Assembly: GCA_023437365.1 (NCBI GenBank)
Contig: JAEZGK010000103.1
Coordinates: 193,878-257,877 of the forward strand
Reading direction: 5' to 3'
DNA length: 64,000 bases
Origin: Bacillota bacterium
GTDB lineage: Bacteria; Bacillota; Clostridia; Lachnospirales; Lachnospiraceae
The notes beneath the pieces are model-generated. The model was not told the origin of the DNA. It worked only from the letters and a program-made list of their open reading frames with translations, and did no database searches. Position numbers and translations under genes: made by a program. Below, piece by piece: positions 54,434 through 63,399 of this stretch (positions are counted from its first letter, which is position 1; the number at the start of each line of letters is the position of its first letter).

Positions 54434-54483
54434 TTTTATATGGTAGCTGTAGGAAGCATGATGAAATAATACAGTCTGAACAC

Positions 54484-55536
54484 TCACTCCGTCACTCCCG
54501 TCGGCACATTCAGATATACATCCTCTTCTTTCTGGAAGCCGCCATCAATGATCTCCTTTCGGATATTATCCTTTGTCACCGCAATCGGCTGTAGCTTCAC
54601 ATACGGAACAGCATTTTTCCCGTCATCTATGGTTTCACTCACACCGATATCTTCTCCCTTAGTAAGCTTAACAGCGTATTCCGCTGCAGCCTTAGCCAGC
54701 TTATCTACCGGTTTATATACCGTCATGGTCTGTGTTCCCTCGACAATTCTCTGACAGGCAACCAGATCCGCATCCTGACCTGTTACAACAACCTCTCCGG
54801 CCATACGGTTCTCTGCTAAAGCAAGTACGGCCTGCGTTGCAAGATTATCATTACCGCACAGGACTCCGTCGATATCCTTTGTTTTATTAAAAGCCTCATT
54901 CATCGCACCGTAAGCTTCCTCTGCCACCCATCCTTTGGCATTCCATGAGTAGATGACATTTAGATCATGCCCCTTCATCGCATCCTGGAAGCCCTGTTCC
55001 ATCATAACCACATTATGATCGGAGGTGGGTCCGAATATGGTAACGATATTTCCGCCCTCCGGCACCCGATCCACCAATGCCTGGCCCATGAGCCTTCCGA
55101 CCTGCTCATTATCAAAGGAAATATACAGATTTACATTCGCATTTCGGATCAGCCGATCATACGCCACAATCTTAATTCCAGCATCCTTTGCTTTTCTGAC
55201 CACATCGCTCAAGGCCTCGGAATCCACTGCCACAATTACTATAACATCCATATGCTTGTCAATCAGATATTCGATCTGAGAGATCTGTTCCTCAATCTCT
55301 CCATTGGCATTTTGGACATTCACTTCTGCGCCCAAATCCTGAGCTGTAGATACAAATACTTCTCTGTCCCTGGTCCACCGTTCAATAACATAGGAATCAA
55401 AGGACAATCCGATCTGGATTTTATGTTCCTTTACATCCGTGTCCTTGGTGTCCTCGTCTTTCTGATTACAGCCACTCAGACTCAGAAGGACGGAAAACAC
55501 TATTCCCATAATTATAATCCTTTTCATTCTCATCAC
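54484..55536 (-). CDS. Second sugar-binding lipoprotein of the cluster
   Basis: 350 residues, same fold as the transporter-linked binding protein but only moderately similar: lipobox LSGC, IQIGLSFDSYVIERWTRD, VIVIVAVDSEALSDVV, AYDRLIRNANV, TGQDADLVACQRIVEG. It lies between the YesN-like regulator and the transporter genes and has its own terminator. It may widen substrate range or act as a sensory binding protein. The start is uncertain: GTG at 55536 or the ATGs that follow closely. Confidence 0.88.
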   Translation of the reverse strand: MMRMKRIIIMGIVFSVLLSLSGCNQKDEDTKDTDVKEHKIQIGLSFDSYVIERWTRDREVFVSTAQDLGAEVNVQNANGEIEEQISQIEYLIDKHMDVIVIVAVDSEALSDVVRKAKDAGIKIVAYDRLIRNANVNLYISFDNEQVGRLMGQALVDRVPEGGNIVTIFGPTSDHNVVMMEQGFQDAMKGHDLNVIYSWNAKGWVAEEAYGAMNEAFNKTKDIDGVLCGNDNLATQAVLALAENRMAGEVVVTGQDADLVACQRIVEGTQTMTVYKPVDKLAKAAAEYAVKLTKGEDIGVSETIDDGKNAVPYVKLQPIAVTKDNIRKEIIDGGFQKEEDVYLNVPTGVTE

Positions 55537-55578
55537 CCATTTTCCCAGATTTGACTTAGATTACATATCACCATTACT

Positions 55579-57171
55579 TTAGTTTTTCTCCCTATACTCA
55601 GTAGGTGTTATTCCCACCTGCTTCTTGAAAATACGGCTGAAATAATTTGGGTCACTATATCCGGTTGTCGCACAGATGCTCTTAATACTGATTTCTTTAT
55701 TCAAAAGAAGCTGTTTCGCTCTTTCAATTCTTATATTGGTGAGATATTCAATGAAATTCTCTCCTGTCTCCTCCTTGAACAGCTTACTAAAGTAGTATGG
55801 ACTGATATCCACATTTCTGGATACATCATCCAGAGAAATATCCTTGCTAAAATTCTCCTCAATAAATGCTTTTGCTTTAGCTATCATTCCACTGGTCTGC
55901 TCTTCCCTCTTATTAATAATGTTACGGCAGGCTTCCAGAATCTTGTCCAGGAACCACTTCCTGAGCTGATCGTAGCTGTCCATCTGTATTAAAGTTGACA
56001 GATAGTCCTTTCGGTATCTAAAGTAATAAGTCATGCCACCGCTTAAAAATGCACGCTGTTCGGCAAATAGAATAAATTCCAATACCTTCAGCTTAATATC
56101 CATCTCACAGTCAGCATAATGCTCAATCATCCAGTCGAAGAAGTTGTTTGCTTCCGCCTTTGTTCCCTCCAGATTGCCCTTCTCAATTCGTTCAAATAGC
56201 GTCTTCTCTATATCAATCGGATAATCTTCCTCATATTCACAGCCGATCGGGAGATCCTTCACATGAACCACCCTGCCCTTGCTGTTACGGGATACGCTCA
56301 AAGCCTCCTTATAGGATTCACTCAGGTGACCTAATGGGGTAACAGAACCGATCCCCACTTTAAATTGAACATCGAGCTTCATAGTCAGATCCCTGACCAG
56401 CTTCCTCAGCCGTTCTATCAATTGGGTTCTGTCATCGTATTCCAGCTGAGGCCTGTCACAGGGAAGAAAAATCACGATTTTATTCACCATAATCGGTCCG
56501 ACGATACAGACAAAATCCTCCTTTAGATTCTCCCGGATCACAGGATAAAAGGCTTGTGCCTTAACACTGACACCCACAGGGTTTGTCAGCATACCGTCCT
56601 CAATAGAATCACCGAATTCCATGACCAGCATCATCCCGTACTGCTCATTAATGCCCAGAAGGTTTCTGAAATTACTTTCATTTCTGGTCAGATCATCACC
56701 CGATATTGCAGCATAGATAAAATCGCTTTCAATAATCGGAACGACAATTTCAAGCTTTTCCCGGATCATTAAGTCATTGCTCCGCTTCTTCCGGTCCTCT
56801 TCGATGATATCCATGGCCTTTTGAAGCACTTTTACAATTACTGTATGGTTGACCGGTTTTGTCAGGTATTCCAATACACCTAGGTTAATGGCTTCCTTGG
56901 CATAATTAAACTTATCATAGGCTGTCATCACGATAAATAGCACGGAACTGTTGGTTTTACGAATTTCCTTCATGGCTTCAATGCCGTTGATTCCAGGCAT
57001 CTGAATGTCCATGATCGCAATGTCAGGCTTGAATTTCTCCGCCAGTTCAATTACACTCCGACCAGTCGTGGCATGCTCTACTACACAACTGCCGCCAAAA
57101 TTCTTTTCAATAATAAACCTTAAAGAATCGATCACAATTCCTTCATCATCCGCAAGCATTATCTTATACAT
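55579..57171 (-). CDS. YesN-like response regulator with AraC-type DNA-binding domain
   Basis: 530 residues. Receiver domain with DDEGIVIDSL, phosphoacceptor in DIAIMDIQMPGING and lysine in YLTKPVN; a long middle region; C-terminal AraC double helix-turn-helix (ISPYYFSKLFKEETGENF, TGYSDPNYFSRIFKKQVG). The YesN group controls carbohydrate uptake operons. It lies two bases after the kinase gene and is expected to activate the downstream transporter genes. Confidence 0.93.
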   Translation of the reverse strand: MYKIMLADDEGIVIDSLRFIIEKNFGGSCVVEHATTGRSVIELAEKFKPDIAIMDIQMPGINGIEAMKEIRKTNSSVLFIVMTAYDKFNYAKEAINLGVLEYLTKPVNHTVIVKVLQKAMDIIEEDRKKRSNDLMIREKLEIVVPIIESDFIYAAISGDDLTRNESNFRNLLGINEQYGMMLVMEFGDSIEDGMLTNPVGVSVKAQAFYPVIRENLKEDFVCIVGPIMVNKIVIFLPCDRPQLEYDDRTQLIERLRKLVRDLTMKLDVQFKVGIGSVTPLGHLSESYKEALSVSRNSKGRVVHVKDLPIGCEYEEDYPIDIEKTLFERIEKGNLEGTKAEANNFFDWMIEHYADCEMDIKLKVLEFILFAEQRAFLSGGMTYYFRYRKDYLSTLIQMDSYDQLRKWFLDKILEACRNIINKREEQTSGMIAKAKAFIEENFSKDISLDDVSRNVDISPYYFSKLFKEETGENFIEYLTNIRIERAKQLLLNKEISIKSICATTGYSDPNYFSRIFKKQVGITPTEYREKN

Positions 57172-57173
57172 AG

Positions 57174-58718
57174 CTATTCATCCTTCATAAAGTACTTTGG
57201 TATATGGATTGTTACCGTGGTTCCTTTATTCTTTCCTTCACTTTCGATTGTAAATATATCTTCCCTGTCATAAAAAAGCCTAAGTCTGTTGATTACATTG
57301 CCGAGCCCGATGCCATTCGAATCCTTGGTAATCACCCTTTCCTTCAAAGCAGCACTGTCCTCCAGCTTGGCATTCATGATGCGCTCTATAATTTCCTGCT
57401 CCATACCTGCACCATTATCATAGATCGTGATAGCGATATTATCCTCGGATAGGAATACACTTAAGAAAATCTTTCCTTCATATTCTATATCTCGAATTCC
57501 ATAATTCACCGCATTCTCCACAACGGGCTGCAGGATCATACTGGGTACCCGGACATCCAGAAGCGTCTCATCAATATCCTTATAAAAATGAATCCCCCCC
57601 GAGAATCTTACATTCAGTATATAGATGTAGCTGTCCACCAGTTTAATCTCATCCCGAATGGTAGAATCCTGATCGAAGCTTTTCATGTTAAAGCGGAAGA
57701 AATCCGCCATATTTTCAATGAAAAGGCAGGTCTTATCCGCTCCCTCCATCATTGCAAGCTGGGCACCCGCATTCAGTGTATTGAATAGAAAATGTGGGTT
57801 AATCTGCGCCTGAAGGTATTTCAGCTGTGCATCCTTGAGATGATTCGTCATCATAAGCTCTTTTTCCATCATTTTGCTTTCCAGCTCCATGCTTTCTTTC
57901 GTCTGGATGATGTATTGATGGATGCTGACAATCATATTATTAAAGGCCTTTGTTACGATTTCCACCTCATCGGAGGAATCCACATGAACCAGATCGACTT
58001 CGAAATTACCGCTGGCCACCTCATAAGCCGCCTTCGTCAACCGCATCAGAGGACCGGTGATACTCCTTGTCACTACGATAATCAGTACGATATTGAATAA
58101 GGTAATAACGAGCAGTACCACAGTACTGATCACTTCAAGATATCTGAGTGCGATCAGAAGTTTTTCATAATTTACGGAATTATTCTGGAATTGTGCATTA
58201 TTCAGGCTGTTGATATACGTATAGATATAATTGTACATCCGGGTCGCCTCTTCATATTTTGGCTTATACTTTTTCACATTCCGTCCGCGCTTGGCATCCA
58301 CCGTATCTGACAGGATGGTCAGATAGGTCTCCGACATATTCTTGATATTTTTCTGAGTCATACTGACATCATTATCAATGATTCTGCCGTTCATATCATT
58401 AATCATGCTTCTGTAGGCCTCATCACCGCGGTAATAATTCTCCAGGGAATCAGAGCTGCCTGTATTCAGATATTCGTATACATAATCCTGAACATTGCTC
58501 AAAGCATCCAGCAGATCATTGAGTCCGACATTGCTCTGATAGACCTCGTCTATGGTTCCGATGGATTTATTGATATTCGCATACATAAACATATTGACGA
58601 AGAAGACGACTGCAGAGGAAAATGCAAATACGAGTACCAGCCTTTTCCGTATGGAACCTTTTTTCTCATCTGATTTCATTCTTAATTTCCTCACATACTG
58701 CGAAGTATTCTGCGGCAT
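57174..58718 (-). CDS. LytS/YesM-like sensor histidine kinase
   Basis: 514 residues. Two helices (about 27-47 and 195-217) enclose an extracellular helical sensor domain; HAMP follows, then the His_kinase (PF06580-type) box LQAQINPHFLFNTLN and an ATPase domain with VENAVNYGI and DSNGIGLGNVINRL. The start overlaps the stop of the upstream gene as TAATG, so translation is coupled. Its sensor region probably contacts the membrane-anchored binding protein encoded just before it. Confidence 0.93.
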   Translation of the reverse strand: MPQNTSQYVRKLRMKSDEKKGSIRKRLVLVFAFSSAVVFFVNMFMYANINKSIGTIDEVYQSNVGLNDLLDALSNVQDYVYEYLNTGSSDSLENYYRGDEAYRSMINDMNGRIIDNDVSMTQKNIKNMSETYLTILSDTVDAKRGRNVKKYKPKYEEATRMYNYIYTYINSLNNAQFQNNSVNYEKLLIALRYLEVISTVVLLVITLFNIVLIIVVTRSITGPLMRLTKAAYEVASGNFEVDLVHVDSSDEVEIVTKAFNNMIVSIHQYIIQTKESMELESKMMEKELMMTNHLKDAQLKYLQAQINPHFLFNTLNAGAQLAMMEGADKTCLFIENMADFFRFNMKSFDQDSTIRDEIKLVDSYIYILNVRFSGGIHFYKDIDETLLDVRVPSMILQPVVENAVNYGIRDIEYEGKIFLSVFLSEDNIAITIYDNGAGMEQEIIERIMNAKLEDSAALKERVITKDSNGIGLGNVINRLRLFYDREDIFTIESEGKNKGTTVTIHIPKYFMKDE

Positions 58719-59791
58719 TACTTTTTCTCTGCCTCCTGGGTTGCTTCCAGTTCTTCTTTTCTCAGATAATCCTCTACATTCTTAGTACTGATTACGCCGA
58801 TATAGACAGGATAATAATCACTGACATTCTTGGTCGTGATATATTCCGAAAGAGCCTCCACACAATTCACACCCATCTCGTGAGCATCAAAAGTCATTGT
58901 GGAATGAACGATATTCATCTCAATCGCACGCAAAATAATCTCCGAATCATAATATCCGATAATATCGATATCTCCAACCTTATTATAATCCCTGACTACC
59001 TGATAGGCGCCAAGTGTATCGACCTCATTCAGGCAAACCAGAACATCGGGAGGATTGGTTTTATCCATAACGATATTTCTGATATCCTCTACAGAACTGA
59101 AGGCACTTTTTGAATTAACCGCTGCAGACTCAACATTAACTTTATGACTTTCCGTCATCTTATGTATACTTGAATAGATCATGGTTTGTCCCATATCCGA
59201 GCTGTTATCATTCATCAATACCATAATGTTTTTTCTGCCTTCTTTGATAACCTCCGCTACCTGTTTTGCATATTCCTGCTCAAGATTGTAATTATTAATA
59301 CCTACAAAGCTGATTCGATTTACAGTAGTCATTTTGGTATCTGTAGGCAGGACATCCTTAAGTACCGTAACAACCGGTATTCCCTTTGCATTTGCTTCAT
59401 TAATCAGATCCGCGATCGCATCATCCCCACCCGGCTCCAGAATGATACCGTCCACTTGAGAAGCAATTGCAATTCTCATCATATCTGCCAGAGGATAGGA
59501 AATTGATAAATTACTTCCGAGCTTTTCCACATAGGCATTCTTTTCCTTGCCCTGTTCCAACGCCCCCTGATAAATCTCGTTCCAATATTCAGCGTCCCCA
59601 TTCTCGGTTACTATGGCAAAATGATATTTATATTCCTGGTATGTAGTAGCCTCAGTGATACCCAGTCGTGAAATCTGATGCTTATAATATGCCATTCCCA
59701 GTACAATAAGAAGGGCTCCTACTGCGATGCTGCTGATAGAGGCAACAGATATAATCCTATTCTTTTTTAGTTTTTCCATTTTCCTATTCAT
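58718..59791 (-). CDS. Membrane-anchored sugar-binding sensor protein (XylFII-like)
   Basis: 357 residues. An uncleaved N-terminal helix (about 13-35, no lipobox) is followed by a periplasmic-binding-protein type 1 domain (YHFAIVTENGDAEYWNEIYQ, DGIILEPGGDDAIADLI, VGINNYNLEQEYAKQ, IIGYYDSEIILRAIE). In Clostridium beijerinckii a binding protein called XylFII sits next to LytS and YesN and tells the kinase about xylose; gene order here is the same. The exact sugar is not shown. Confidence 0.85.
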   Translation of the reverse strand: MNRKMEKLKKNRIISVASISSIAVGALLIVLGMAYYKHQISRLGITEATTYQEYKYHFAIVTENGDAEYWNEIYQGALEQGKEKNAYVEKLGSNLSISYPLADMMRIAIASQVDGIILEPGGDDAIADLINEANAKGIPVVTVLKDVLPTDTKMTTVNRISFVGINNYNLEQEYAKQVAEVIKEGRKNIMVLMNDNSSDMGQTMIYSSIHKMTESHKVNVESAAVNSKSAFSSVEDIRNIVMDKTNPPDVLVCLNEVDTLGAYQVVRDYNKVGDIDIIGYYDSEIILRAIEMNIVHSTMTFDAHEMGVNCVEALSEYITTKNVSDYYPVYIGVISTKNVEDYLRKEELEATQEAEKK

Positions 59792-59921
59792 GTTTTGTTC
59801 CTCAAAGAATTAATATCTATAAGTATAGCATGGACCGCGTTGATTTACTATACGAAAGTTGTAACATCTTATTTCTCAGGGAATATGATGATAATAGCTA
59901 TATGGAAAGGAAGTCATCGCT

Positions 59922-60491
59922 TTGGCAATACGAATTTTCATAGATCAGGGGCATAACCCTACCGGTTCTCCGAATGCCGGAGCCTTTGCAAACGGTCTGC
60001 GTGAGGAGGATATCAATTATCAGGTAGGTATCGATCTGGCAGCGCTTCTTAGTAGCGACCCCCGTTTTGAAGTCAGATTATCCAGACCGACTCCGACCAC
60101 AGTAGTCGGAACCTCCAATGCTTCCAGCCTGAGGCTGCGGGTTGAACAGGCTAATTCCTGGCCTGCAAATTACTTCATCAGTATTCACTGTAATTCAAAT
60201 CCTAACCCGGCAGTGAACGGAACGGAAATCTACCTTTATCGTTATGGAACGCAGGCAGAATGGCTGGCTCAGCATATCATGACTGGCATCATACAGGCTG
60301 TTGGCACTAATAATAACGGTATTCGTGTCAATCCTATCCTATATGTACTACGTCGGACTCAGATGCCAGCTTTACTGATAGAGCTCGGTTACCTTACCAA
60401 TACCTCGGATGCGCAGAAGCTGCGTGATATGCAGCCTCAATTCGCTTATGGTATCTATCAGGGTATCCTGCGATACTTCGGTTTTGCCTGA
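59922..60491 (+). CDS. N-acetylmuramoyl-L-alanine amidase (Amidase_3), no signal peptide
   Basis: 189 residues, just one catalytic domain. Zinc ligands are the histidine in IDQGHNPTG, glutamate in LREEDINYQV and histidine in SIHCNSN; the catalytic glutamate is in LLIELGYLTN. It cleaves the peptide stem from muramic acid. There is no signal peptide or wall-binding domain, unlike most secreted autolysins, which fits enzymes of mother-cell lysis (CwlC-like) or phage lysins. Start is TTG with AAGGAAG eight bases upstream. It has a terminator of its own. Confidence 0.9.
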   Translation: MAIRIFIDQGHNPTGSPNAGAFANGLREEDINYQVGIDLAALLSSDPRFEVRLSRPTPTTVVGTSNASSLRLRVEQANSWPANYFISIHCNSNPNPAVNGTEIYLYRYGTQAEWLAQHIMTGIIQAVGTNNNGIRVNPILYVLRRTQMPALLIELGYLTNTSDAQKLRDMQPQFAYGIYQGILRYFGFA

Positions 60492-60499
60492 TCACTTTG

Positions 60500-60551
60500 G
60501 GGACCGTTCGTTTATCACTTGTCCATAGGAAGCTTTCTTTCCGACGGTCCC
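60500..60551 (+). terminator. Terminator of the amidase gene
   Basis: GGGACCGT pairs with ACGGTCCC around a 36-base loop, followed by AGGTTTTA, nine bases after the stop codon. Confidence 0.55.
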
Positions 60552-60578
60552 AGGTTTTACAAAATTTGAAAATAACAC

Positions 60579-60607
60579 TTTACAAATCCAAAAGAATGTG
60601 TTAATCT
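60579..60607 (+). promoter_or_regulatory. Probable promoter of the cold-shock gene
   Basis: TTTACA (-35) at 60579-60584, a 17-base spacer, and TAATCT (-10) at 60602-60607; TATAGT a few bases further is an alternative -10. It would give a leader of about 125 bases before the csp start. Confidence 0.4.
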
Positions 60608-60638
60608 ATAGTAAGTATTTTAGAAGTCCTGTATGATC

Positions 60639-60697
60639 TCACATATTTTTGTAAGTCATTACAAGTTTGATGATTTACGAAAATATGTGATTTTTTT
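60639..60697 (+). promoter_or_regulatory. Terminator-like hairpin in the csp leader
   Basis: A 21-base stem (60639-60659 with 60670-60690; all Watson-Crick but two G-U pairs), a ten-base loop and seven T. It has the complete form of an intrinsic terminator, 48 bases before the csp start and downstream of the probable promoter. Confidence 0.75.
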
Positions 60698-60744
60698 ATA
60701 ACATCAAAATACTATAATAATATTTTATCTAGGAGGTATCTTAC

Positions 60745-60948
60745 ATGAACAAAGGTACAGTAAAGTGGTTTAACGCACAAAAAGGATTCGGTTTCATCAC
60801 CAACGATAACGGTGGCGAGGATGTATTCGTACATTTCTCCGGTATCGCATCTCAGGGTTTCAAGACCTTAGAGGAAGGTCAGAAGGTTATTTTTGACTTA
60901 GAGAAGGGTCAGCGCGGAATGCAGGCTGTTAATGTAACACTCGCATAA
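60745..60948 (+). CDS. Cold shock protein (CspA family)
   Basis: 67 residues, the standard length: MNKGTVKWFNAQKGFGFIT with RNP1 KGFGFI and RNP2 DVFVHFS. Binds single-stranded RNA and DNA, acting as RNA chaperone and antiterminator. AGGAGG lies eight bases before the ATG. It has its own probable promoter, a long leader with a terminator-like hairpin, and its own terminator. Closest to the major clostridial CspC/CspB type. Confidence 0.97.
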   Translation: MNKGTVKWFNAQKGFGFITNDNGGEDVFVHFSGIASQGFKTLEEGQKVIFDLEKGQRGMQAVNVTLA

Positions 60949-61309
60949 ATTGCAAAACCAATTTCTGAAATTATAAAGGTGCTGAGCTCTTCCCCGGTCA
61001 ACCGCTGTAGAGACTCAGCACCTTTTTTACAGTTTAATATCAGTATTCCAGGACTTTTTAAACCTGTTTATGTCAGTAAGGTGTTACATTTTAATGGAAA
61101 ACACGATCACATTATGGTACTATGTTTTTGTAACATAACAATTATTAGGGCAGGGGTAGTATTTACCTTCTGAAGACGAAAGGGGCTTTGGGTTTTATGA
61201 CTAGATTAGTTAAAATTGCGTAGCAGAGGCTATCGCAATCATTTAAATATTAAATAGAATTGTATAGCCTTTGCATAATCCTGAAATTTTACTATTTAGG
61301 AGGAGCAAA
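60949..61309. other. Gene-free stretch between csp and the HTH gene
   Basis: 361 bases. After the csp terminator there is a possible hairpin around GTTACA/TGTAAC (61082-61135) and another formed by AGAGGCTAT near 61227 with ATAGCCTTT near 61265, in front of the HTH gene. No gene seen. Confidence 0.4.
60976..61028 (+). terminator. Terminator of the csp gene
   Basis: AAGGTGCTGAG pairs with CTCAGCACCTT (eleven base pairs), followed by T6. Confidence 0.85.
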
Positions 61310-61585
61310 ATGAGCTATCAGAAAGCAGAATTCGTCCTTCCGCAGGAGCTTCTGGCACTTGTCCAGGAATATGCGCAGGGACAGTATCTTTATATTCCGA
61401 AAAAAGCGGAGAATCACAAGGAATGGGGAGAGAATACCGATACCAAAAGACAGATTCGGCAAAGAGACCGTGAAATCTACAGAAAATACAGATCCGGCTC
61501 CAGTGCCTCTGTTCTGGCTGAGGAGTACTACCTATCCATCAAAAGCATTCATAGAATCCTATTGAAGGAGAAGAACAATGCTTGA
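61310..61585 (+). CDS. CD3324-type small helix-turn-helix protein
   Basis: About 91 residues. The N-terminal AEFVLPQELLALVQEYAQGQ and GENTDTKRQIRQRDREIYRK are typical of the small clostridial CD3324 family, and the C-terminal half (SASVLAEEYYLSIKSIHRIL) is a helix-turn-helix like those of sigma-70 region 4 or Mor regulators. Probably a transcription factor; targets unknown. The ATG at 61310 has AGGAGG six bases upstream; an earlier frame opening has none. Confidence 0.8.
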   Translation: MSYQKAEFVLPQELLALVQEYAQGQYLYIPKKAENHKEWGENTDTKRQIRQRDREIYRKYRSGSSASVLAEEYYLSIKSIHRILLKEKNNA

Positions 61586-61588
61586 GCC

Positions 61589-61630
61589 AAAGCTTCAGTC
61601 CATGTAACAGACGCATGACTGAAGCTTTTT
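61589..61630 (+). terminator. Terminator of the HTH gene
   Basis: AAAGCTTCAGTC pairs with GACTGAAGCTTT around a 16-base loop, then T run. Confidence 0.85.
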
Positions 61631-61769
61631 CAGTTACAGAAAAAGCCAATCTATCCATTTTGGGAAGAATATACTTTCCTTTCCTCCTAGCTTATGATAA
61701 ACTCAATAATTATTAGGAAGTCCTCGTAAAGTAAGGACAAAAACGATATTAGAATATAGGAGCATACTT

Positions 61770-62453
61770 ATGAAATATGAAGTTCTAATCTTCGATGCAG
61801 ATGAGACCTTATTTGATTTTAAAAAATCAGAAAAAGAAGCCTTCAAAAACACAATGCTTCAATTCAACATAGACTATGATGAGAATTATCATTTTATAAT
61901 ATATCATGAAGTAAACGAAGCTATTTGGAAAGAGTTCGAGCAGGGATTGATTACACAGGAGAAACTAAAAACAGAAAGGTTCAGAAGATTTGTGAATCAG
62001 TTAAAATTGAGCTTCGATGAGAAAGAAATGGCTCATGTCTATATGGAGCATCTGGGTGATGCCAGCTTCCTGTATGGCGGCTGCGAAGAGCTGATTGAAA
62101 GCTTAAGCTCGTCCTACAGGCTCTGTATCGTGACCAACGGATTAAGTCTCGTGCAGAATAAAAGAATCAGAAAATCCGGGATAGCAAAATATTTTGATAC
62201 AATTGTGATATCCGAAGAAGTATCGATTGCCAAGCCCAATCCCGGCATATTCGAATATGCTCTACAACAAATGCACTTTTCGGATAAAAGTAAGGTGTTA
62301 GTCATCGGGGACAGTTTAAGCTCTGACATACTAGGTGGAGTGAATTTCGGAGCTGATACCTGCTGGTACAATCCGAAACAGCTTAAAAATGAAACCTCAC
62401 TCCAACCCACCTACGTGGTGGCTGATTATGAAGAGCTGAAAGCTCTGCTGTAA
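61770..62453 (+). CDS. yjjG: YjjG-type noncanonical pyrimidine nucleotidase (HAD)
   Basis: 227 residues. Motif I FDADETLFDF followed by KKSEKEAF, motif II IVTNGLSLVQNKR, lysine in SIAKPNPGIF and motif IV IGDSLSSDILGG match the YjjG branch, which dephosphorylates dUMP, dTMP and mutagenic pyrimidine nucleotides. Full length. A weak AGGAG precedes the ATG by about eight bases. Followed by a hairpin AAGGGAC/GTCCCTT. Confidence 0.9.
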   Translation: MKYEVLIFDADETLFDFKKSEKEAFKNTMLQFNIDYDENYHFIIYHEVNEAIWKEFEQGLITQEKLKTERFRRFVNQLKLSFDEKEMAHVYMEHLGDASFLYGGCEELIESLSSSYRLCIVTNGLSLVQNKRIRKSGIAKYFDTIVISEEVSIAKPNPGIFEYALQQMHFSDKSKVLVIGDSLSSDILGGVNFGADTCWYNPKQLKNETSLQPTYVVADYEELKALL

Positions 62454-62474
62454 GCCTCAAAATTCACTAAATAT

Positions 62475-62523
62475 AAGGGACCGATGATAAATAACAGATA
62501 TTTTATATTTACAGCAGTCCCTT
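62475..62523. terminator. Hairpin between YjjG and the small membrane gene
   Basis: AAGGGAC pairs with GTCCCTT around a 35-base AT-rich loop, then ATTGATAA; it can act for either convergent gene. Confidence 0.45.
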
Positions 62524-62578
62524 ATTGATAATCGCAGAAAGTACTTAAGGATTTGTTTCCCCTTCCTTCCGTATCATC

Positions 62579-62815
62579 TCATTCTGAATAACCTATACTA
62601 AATAGATGAACATTATTACCCAAGTCAAGACCATACCAGATATTATCCCCCTTGATATGGATCGTTTGGTACCAACCCGCGTTGATGCTCTTTTCCTTGA
62701 CTGTATTATAGTTAAAACCGGCTGTTCCAAATCCGACAGCTGTGATCAATGCACCTGTAAGAATTAATGCGAGACTCACACTAATACATTTTCTTTTGAA
62801 TTTTTTAATTTTCAT
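62579..62815 (-). CDS. Short membrane-anchored protein, possibly a truncated DUF4097-type gene
   Basis: 78 residues: a basic N-terminus, one helix (VSLALILTGALITAVGFGTAG), then NYNTVKEKSINAGWYQTIHIKGDNIWY. The place after PadR and HAAS genes is where a DUF4097 adhesin-like protein of about 300 residues is usual; here the frame ends after 78 residues, so the gene may be a remnant or a shorter kind. It overlaps the HAAS gene by four bases. Confidence 0.55.
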   Translation of the reverse strand: MKIKKFKRKCISVSLALILTGALITAVGFGTAGFNYNTVKEKSINAGWYQTIHIKGDNIWYGLDLGNNVHLFSIGYSE

Positions 62816-63399
62816 CGTATCACCACCTTCTTTTGAAAGAGAGCCACTAATTTTGCATTAAATTTCTTCGTGATTTGAACAAATTTCTTCGATAAGTAGA
62901 TTGAAGCTATTCCCAACAATACCGCTAATCCGATGGACGCAATTCCTAACCCCAATTGCATCACTCCAATCGAAATACTTTTCGCCATAATAAAAGGTGA
63001 TCCAGCGATACCGATTATAGCAGTTGAAAATAAACCGACACACCCTGCCGCTGTAGCAAAAGGGACGCACCAGATTAATACATAAATTGATAATACTAAT
63101 AATGCAATCGCCAGTAATACACTTCCCCATAACGGGAACCCAATAATGGTGAGTGTTATGTTTAGCATGCGACTCCCGGTAGTAGGCAGATTAAACTTCA
63201 CACTGTCATAATCCTCTAAAAGTTCCTTAGCAATTTTTGCAGGAGTTCCGATTTTATTCACAGCCTCCTCTTCCGCGACTCCATTTTCAACATAGTCTGA
63301 GATCATTTCGTCATAATAGATAAGATATTTCTTCTTTTCAGCAGCATTCATATTTTGCAAATCAGCATCCAGTGATTTTAAAAATTCTGCTTTATTCAT
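62812..63399 (-). CDS. HAAS (DUF1700) family membrane protein
   Basis: About 195 residues. The N-terminal HAAS signaling domain (MNKAEFLKSLDADLQNMNAAEKKKYLIYYDEMI region) is followed by four to five membrane helices from about residue 75. HAAS proteins are regularly encoded next to PadR regulators. GGAGG lies eight bases upstream of the start at 63399. It overlaps the PadR gene by eight bases. Role of the membrane part unknown. Confidence 0.85.
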   Translation of the reverse strand: MNKAEFLKSLDADLQNMNAAEKKKYLIYYDEMISDYVENGVAEEEAVNKIGTPAKIAKELLEDYDSVKFNLPTTGSRMLNITLTIIGFPLWGSVLLAIALLVLSIYVLIWCVPFATAAGCVGLFSTAIIGIAGSPFIMAKSISIGVMQLGLGIASIGLAVLLGIASIYLSKKFVQITKKFNAKLVALFQKKVVIR

